A stretch of DNA of 64,000 nucleotides from Trematomus loennbergii (taxonomy: Eukaryota > Chordata > Actinopteri > Perciformes > Nototheniidae): positions 2,044,770 to 2,108,769 of the forward strand of contig JAAOOA010000012.1 in NCBI GenBank assembly GCA_012861695.1, written 5' to 3'. The notes under the pieces were generated by a model. The model saw only the letters and a program-made list of their open reading frames with translations. It was not told the origin of the DNA and made no database searches. The position numbers were made by a program, and so were the translations under genes. Within the stretch, counting starts at the first letter, position 1; the number at the start of each line of letters is the position of its first letter. Shown here one piece after another: positions 57,578 through 64,000 of this stretch.

Positions 57578-58766
57578 AGGTTTCTGAGTGAAAGTATGAA
57601 TGAACAGTTAGCAGTTGAAGTCGCATGAAGATTGTTCAAGTCTGAAGAGTTTCTCCATTGACTTCCATGTTAAAAATGTGATGAATTATGGGATGTATCT
57701 CTGGAATTATGAAAGTTATGAATGAGAAAAGTAATAGCCATCGATTCCCGACCGAGCTGAACGTTTTGATGTTTGACGGAGTTTCTGCGATGTGGAATGT
57801 GGGAGCAGAAGAGGCGCAAAATAACCCGGCGGAATAATAAAGAATTTCGTGCGTCCTAAACTAGCCCGTCCAGGTATTTATGTGTTCTATGATAGAACTT
57901 CTATCTCAAGCAGACCTGAACTAATGAAGCCCTAGATTAGTTACACCAGGTGTGCTTGAGACATGGGGTTGAAAAATTTGTCAGACTGCAGTAGTCATTA
58001 AAAGTATAGCATTTTGTTTTTAACTTGGATAAAAACCCTTCTAATACAGCTGAGAAATTGTATATGTTGCCAATAAACCTTTTGTTAATCCTGTCTGCTT
58101 CCTCTGCCGACATCAGGGTTTACTCTGGTTTCTTCCCGCAATAATTTATAAAATAAAGATTCAAATTAAAATGTTTTTTTCCCTGTCACTGAATCAGCCT
58201 TGGGTCAAATAATCTTGATGTAGTGTTACTTGATTCAATAAAATGCATATCGATAATGCAAATGTATGATTCATTGTTTTTATGAAGAATATAGGAGAAA
58301 TTAAGAATGCCTACAGTGTCCTTTAAACTTTACTTAAGTAGTAACGTTTATACTTTGAATTGCACTTTACATTTACGAATCGCTAAAAAGGTCAGCTTAA
58401 GTATATACAGCAAATATTTTGAACTGGGAAATGTTGAGGGGAACAGGGACATTGTCCATATACTGTACATATATATACATATACACACACTTAAGGGGTG
58501 TAACAGTACGTGTATTCAAATCAACCTGCTTGGTCAAGTTAATTTGTTAGTTATACACTGTCTTTTCTGTACGGCATTGGAGGAGCGGGGGTCTTAAACA
58601 TATCGTCCTTAGTGATTGTCATACAATGTTACTGTAAATGCTTGTTTTCTTGTATCTTAATATTTGTCCTTTTGTAAATGGAGCTGCTGTGATCCAAGAA
58701 AAATGTCAGACTTGATCTGTGTTGGTTTGGAGACTAGCAGCAGAGTTCTGAATAAACTGGAGTTAA

Positions 58767-59100
58767 AGGTGAGGTAGGTAATTTTGGAGAAACCAGCTCG
58801 AGTGCGCTAGAAAATACTCCAACACACACGAACGCGCACATGACCAATGAGGGCACGAGATAAGTTTGTGCACAGATGGAAGGCTGACAGGCAGGTAGGC
58901 CATCCAGTTATTTTAGCCGGGCCGGCTAAAATGATTGGTCGTGTTTTTACAGTATTACGGCTTCCACAGATGACATTTTGTTATGGATTTTTTGTCAAAG
59001 CACTTAAGATATTCATTGCTATCGGGATGTTAAGAGCATTCCATGGAATATAACAAAAAGTGTATCTCGAGCCGGTTTCTCAAACTTACCTACCCCACCT
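58767..59100. mobile_element. MITE family 3, type 1 copy in unit D-E
   Basis: TTAA at 58763-58766 and 59101-59104; same structure as at 46809. Confidence 0.85.
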
Positions 59101-59500
59101 TTAATTGAGGAGTTTGAATAGAGTGTACCATAGAGGATCTGTTACAGTGGTCGATTCTGGATGTGATATTGGCATGTCATATTCAAAGATTCAAAGGCTT
59201 TATTGTCATATGCACAATAGTTAGCAAGACTACTTAACACCTGAGCTTGCACTATTTTTATTGTTGTTATTTAATTTTTTTATGACTTGTAATTGCATTG
59301 TGAGGAACCTGTGACCCAAATTTTTCATTCATTACACAACTACACGATAGCTATGTATATCATATGACATTAAACCTTTGAATCCTGAATCTTTGCAATT
59401 AATACACAGCAAATAAATTCTAAAATGTTGGAGAAAACCTGTTTTGTTGTTTTTTTAGGGTACCCCAAAATATGTTCCAACTGGGTAGACGTGATGAGGT

Positions 59501-59694
59501 GTGTGGCGCAGTGGGTTATACGTAGGTGTTCGGATCAGGGGTCACAGGTTCAAACACCACTGCAGTCGGCATGTCGTTGTGTCCCTGGGCAAGACCCTTC
59601 ACCCCAAATTGTCCTGTGGGGATTGCCCACAGTATTTATGATGTAAGTCGCTTTGGATCAAAGCGTCTAACAAGTGACATGTAATGTAATGTAA
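59501..59694 (+). mobile_element. tRNA-derived SINE, copy in unit D-E
   Basis: Third array copy of the SINE at 47541, with single-base deletions (GATCAGGGGTC; AAATTGTCCTG). Confidence 0.85.
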
Positions 59695-60231
59695 TAAGAG
59701 AGATTCAATCAATAATCAGCTCAGAGCTTGATTGTATTTAAGAGATAACCAGTAAATGGCTGTGTAAAGGGTCTCCAACAATCCTCAAATGGTTAGAGAC
59801 AGCTCAAAAAGTATGTCTTGCCACTAATAAAAAGGGAAAATACTGAACAAACTATACATTTCCTTTTGAATGTGAAACGTTTTCCTAATTATATATATGT
59901 TTGTCTAGAGAACCTTATTATTGTTCGCAATAAAGCCAACAGAATGGACCTTTGATTAATAATGAGTGCAAAGAACATCCGTCCTTTAAAATATGGTAAA
60001 AATGTCGGATTGGTAAAAGAGAAAGTTAAATGATTATTGTATTCACTGTGTCCATTTGTTTCAGAGGGAAGAATTTTGACTCCCAGTAAAAACCTCCTGA
60101 AAGATTAACAATAAAGAAATCAAACTGAAAGAAGCTGTCTGCAAAGCGGAAATGGTGGCAAAGATCTTCAGAAAGGCTGTGAATTTTCAAATGTAACCAT
60201 CCCGCAAAATATTGTTAATTCCTAATATTAA

Positions 60232-60610
60232 AGGTGGGGTAGGTAAGTTTGAGAAACCAGCTCAAGTGCGCTAGAATTTGAAAATACACAACCGGAAAAA
60301 ATCTGCCACTTCCTTACAGAGCCCCTCCTCCAACACACACGAACGCGCACATGACCAATGAGGGCACGAGATAAGTTTGTGCACAGATGGAAGGCTGACA
60401 GGCAGGTAGGCCATCCAGTTATTTTAGCCGGGCCAGCTAAAATGATTGGTCGTGCTTTTTACAGTACTACGGCTTCCACAGATGACATTTTTTATGGATT
60501 TTTTGTCAAAGCACTTAAGATATTCATTGCTATCGGGATATTAAGAGCATTCCATGGAATATAACAAAAAGTGTATCTCGAGCCGTTTTCTCAAACTTAC
60601 CTACCCACCT
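60232..60610. mobile_element. MITE family 3, type 2 copy upstream of kinase E
   Basis: TTAA at 60228-60231 and 60611-60614; same ends as at 48293. Confidence 0.87.
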
Positions 60611-60932
60611 TTAAGTAATATTATTACACTTTTTCTTAATTAATCAATAATGTTTTGTATTTTATAGCAATAAATGGAACTGCATCAGTTTGATTCAGAT
60701 TTTCAGTTCCATCGTCATGGTAACGAGATAAAAGCAATTTGGAATTCTATGCTTTTGAACACTTGGAATGTTTTGGCTTTGAAGTTCTATGATGTCATCA
60801 GCTGGGTCACAAGAAGTGCCTATGAGTGAGTTTAAGGTTTAAGTTCATTCGAAATCCAGTCTGGAAGGAGATAGACCGACTTCAATTCAACAGTGTTTTG
60901 CGAGTTGCAGTGTTTTTCATTTTACAGTAAAA

Positions 60933-62587
60933 ATGCCTGTCACAATATCAGATGACGAGCTGGTGCCTGCAACATTTCCGGCAGTAAATACAACATACTC
61001 TCCAGCCAGTCTGCACGCTATATCCCATTGAAATATATTGGAGAAGGCTGTTTTGGAAAAGTGGCCAAATGTGTAAATCTAAACACATCCGAGACAACGG
61101 CCATCAAAATCCTTAAAAACAGCAGAGCCCTCATTAGAGAAGTGGCAATGCTCAACGAGATCCGGGCACTTGACCCAGAACAGAAGAATCTAGTAAGGTT
61201 CATTGAAAACTTCATGTTTGAAGACCAGTCTTGCCTTGCCTTTGAAATGCTAGATAGGAGCCTTTGGGACCTTATAAAGGAGAGAAAAGGAAAGCCATTT
61301 TCCCTGAACGAAATCCGCCCTGTCGCTCAGCAGCTACTTGTAGCTTTTGAGGCCCTGAGGGGAATTGGTATAATTCACACTGACCTGAAATCAGACAACA
61401 TCATGCTCGTCGATCATCAGGATCAGCCCTTCAAGGTTAAATTAATAGATTTCGGTTTGGCCATGCCAGCCTCAGAGACAACATTAGGAATGTTGATGCA
61501 GCCTGTGCCTTTCAGAGCTCCAGAGGTGAACTTGGGCCTCCCCATTTCTGCAGCCGTTGACATGTGGGGACTGGGATGCGTTCTAGGGGAAATGTATTTT
61601 CAAAACTGGCTCTTCCCTGGAGGCTCAACTTACAACACAATCAAAGCTCTTTGCCATCTAGTTGGTCAGCCAGGAGACCATCTCCTTAATAATGCAATGT
61701 ACACCAGAAAGTATTTTAACAGGATACAGGGCAAAAATGGTCCGACATGGAGGCTGAAAACGCCAGAAGAGTACAGCCCCACAACTGGTGAATGTGTCAA
61801 TACTTCAGACAATTTTTTTGATTCTTTTGAAAATCTGAAGGATGCAGTAGACGTTTTCTCATTCGGAGATGACGCTGTTGCATATAACGACAGGAAGTCA
61901 TTTGCAGACCTTTTAGATAGGCTGCTCTATCCAGATGCTGGGTTAAGAATCACCCCTGAAGAAGCGCTAAGGCACCCCTTCATCACTATGGTAAACCTCG
62001 AGGAGAAAAAGGCCTTCAACCCTCATGCAGTGAATGCCTTTGAGTTGATGGCTGTCTGCACCCTGGCTGATACAAGTGAATATCCTCTCAGGGACCCTGA
62101 AACTCCAGACACAGCTTGCAGGACGAGCAGGGCTTTAAGTGCTGTTGATTTCAACCCGGAGTGTTTCATTTCTGATACACAACCTACAGCATGTATTCTT
62201 CCACGACGCAAGATTAGCCCTCCAAGAAAGCCATCTGGGACTGCACCATATTTCAATTTAAATCCTGAGTGTATTATTGATGACACACACCACACAGACC
62301 AAAGCTATGTTTGTAAAATGACACCTCACTTTCAGAGAGACCCACCTAGGGCTGTCGGTGATTTCAGGCCATGTGTTGAGCGTTTTAGTTCCGACAGAAA
62401 CTCTCCAGGAACTATATTCATTTTTCCACAACGACCTTGTGAGATTGGCTTTCTGAGAAAGCCACCCATGCCTTTTGGTGTTGTCAATCCAGATCATGAG
62501 GGTTTTAATAACAACACAAACCCACAGAAACCTGGTTTATGCCACCACCACCACCACTACTACTACCTTGGGAGGTTGGCTTCCTGA
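60933..62587 (+). pseudogene. HIPK-like kinase copy E, one early base missing
   Basis: Begins MPVTISDDELVPATFPA. A single A is missing near 60986 (GCAGTAAATAC against GCAGTAAAATAC), after about 18 codons. From 61028 on the frame is open for about 519 codons, through Lys of TAIKIL, HTDLKSDN, DFG and APE. The C-terminus differs from copy C because AACCCACAG replaces AACCCCACAG, giving a His/Tyr-rich end (HHHHHYYYLGRLAS) instead of a Pro/Leu-rich one. If the A-run is a consensus error, this is a second intact gene. Confidence 0.85.
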
Positions 62588-64000
62588 GATAGTCATCCAG
62601 GACTTCCAGTGCTGTCAATCCAGATCATGAGGGTTTATTAACCACACAAACCCTACAGAGATCTGGTTCATTCCACCCCCATCACTACCACACACACCAC
62701 CTTGCGATATTGGCTTACTGAGAGCCATCAAGGACTTCTGGTGTTGACAATCCCAATCATGAGGGTTTTCATCACAACACAAACTCTTCAGAAATCATGT
62801 TCATTCTACCTCCACCACCTCACGAGATTGGCCTACCGAGAGACCCGCTGGGTAGTTTCTAAACCACATGACAAATAGTCAACCACTACCTTCCATTATG
62901 ATGGACCTCTACCATGAACTGGCTTCAGGAGAAAAAAAAACACACTGCAAGCTCCACCGATGACAATTCAGAAACAGTCACCAACAATGATGAAGATGGA
63001 TGATGAAGGCTTTTGACTCCTGAGATATGTGAAAGACCAAATTCCTCAGCGAGCGACAGATGAAGTGAATTCCCTTTTCCGACATCCAAAGAGATAGTTG
63101 CAATTTAAATTATTCAACCCCCATTGCACATTAGGTTTATTGGCACAATATACAATTTCTCAGCTGATTGCAATCAACAAATTACACAAAGCTGTTCCAG
63201 TAGTTAAATGAAACTAATATTACTAATAAAACAAAATGCTACTTTTACTTTTTTAACATCACTCAACTAGAGAATGCAATTCCTGAAGAAATTGCTAGTG
63301 GGAATGCTTTATGCTGAAAAGCTGACGCTAAACTGCTATGCTGAAATGTAATGTATAAGAAGAAAGTGAAGAATTTAAATTAATTAATTAATTAAATCTG
63401 TCCTCCACTCTAGCTGTGACATCACGCACTCTAAAATCTGAAGAAGGCCTCTTTACCAAGGTCTGAACAATGTTTAATATCTCTAAAAGTATGAATCAGA
63501 TTTAAAAGTTGTGTTACACGAATAATGTCAGAAAGATGTGTAACATTTTAAAGTTGTAATGAGGTTTCTGAGTGAAAGTATGAATGAACAGTTAGCAGTT
63601 GAAGTCGCATGAAGATTGTTCAAGTCTGAAGAGTTTCTCCATTGACTTCCATGTTAAAAATGTGATGAATTATGGGATGTATCTCTGGAATTATGAAAGT
63701 TATGAATGAGAAAAGTAATAGCCATCGATTCCCGACCGAGCTGAACGTTTTGATGTTTGACGGAGTTTCTGCGATGTGGAATGTGGGAGCAGAAGAGGCG
63801 CAAAATAACCCGGCGGAATAATAAAGAATTTCGTGCGTCCTAAACTAGCCCGTCCAGGTATTTATGTGTTCTATGATAGAACTTCTATCTCAAGCAGACC
63901 TGAACTAATGAAGCCCTAGATTAGTTACACCAGGTGTGCTTGAGACATGGGGTTGAAAAATTTGTCAGACTGCAGTAGTCATTAAAAGTATAGCATTTTG
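62588..64000. other. Type-2 3' flank of copy E, cut by window end
   Basis: Matches 50656-52070 almost base for base and stops mid-unit, showing that the array continues to the right. Confidence 0.7.

Larger units (their letters stand above)
39341..64000 (+). repeat. Tandem array of HIPK-like kinase genes, unit about 5.97 kb
   Basis: Near-identical units each carry one kinase gene, 3' flank, MITE 1, SINE and MITE 2. Homology starts abruptly at 39341 (GTACGGCAT); the same word recurs at 46611, 52615 and 58569. Kinase ATGs lie at 40195, 43018, 48994, 54979 and 60933: spacings 2823, 5976, 5985 and 5954 bp. The first unit is shortened at both ends of its gene. The last unit is cut by the window end, so the array is longer than seen. 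Position and orientation place the array in the interval of ids intron 4. Confidence 0.95.

Noticed and set aside
58847..59053. Recurrent 60-68 codon frame starting MRARDKFVHRW in several units (also 54404 and 60358)
   Set aside because: Lies entirely within the family-3 MITE; length and frame vary among copies and there is no protein motif.
39341..64000. Regular direct repeats considered as a satellite or CRISPR-like array
   Set aside because: Units are about 6 kb, contain genes and transposons, and have no short repeat-spacer structure; this is a gene-bearing segmental tandem duplication.

Overview
This is teleost fish nuclear DNA. Genes are split by introns, the DNA is packed with (GT)n, (CA)n, (GA)n and (CT)n microsatellites, and there are L2-type LINE remnants, hAT and TTAA-flanked non-autonomous transposons and a tRNA-derived SINE. 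Two conserved vertebrate genes flank the middle of the window in convergent orientation. The last five exons of an AF4/FMR2-family gene, probably aff2, lie on the + strand (2114-14301). Most of iduronate 2-sulfatase, ids, lies on the - strand (about 28610-38970). The same two genes lie close together and converge on human Xq28, which is the main reason for choosing aff2 over aff3.

Layout. 1-14301: 3' end of aff2 with repeat-rich introns, including an L2 copy (4375-7275) interrupted by a 1.5 kb fold-back transposon (5080-6605). 14302-28600: aff2 3' UTR or intergenic DNA with scattered transposons and no recognisable gene. 28610-38970: ids exons corresponding to human exon 5 onwards; human exon 9 is represented by four exons plus a possible fifth. 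ids introns carry two copies of a TTAA-flanked element, one of them split by a hAT element. 39341-64000: a tandem array of a single-exon, HIPK-like protein kinase gene. There are five copies (ATGs at 40195, 43018, 48994, 54979 and 60933), mostly on a period of about 5.97 kb, and the array runs off the right end. Only the copy at 48994-50655 has an unbroken reading frame from its ATG (553 codons).

The kinase array sits exactly where ids intron 4 should be. ids exons 1-4 (signal peptide, N-terminus, active-site Cys) are not in the window, so either they lie beyond the array or ids has lost its 5' end here.

The same kind of one-base gap or insertion, nearly all in short homopolymers, breaks frames in aff2, ids and four of five kinase copies. 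This looks at least partly like consensus error of a long-read assembly, so 'pseudogene' calls on the kinase copies are provisional. All exon boundaries and protein matches were derived by eye from the sequence and from general knowledge of the families; no database search was run.
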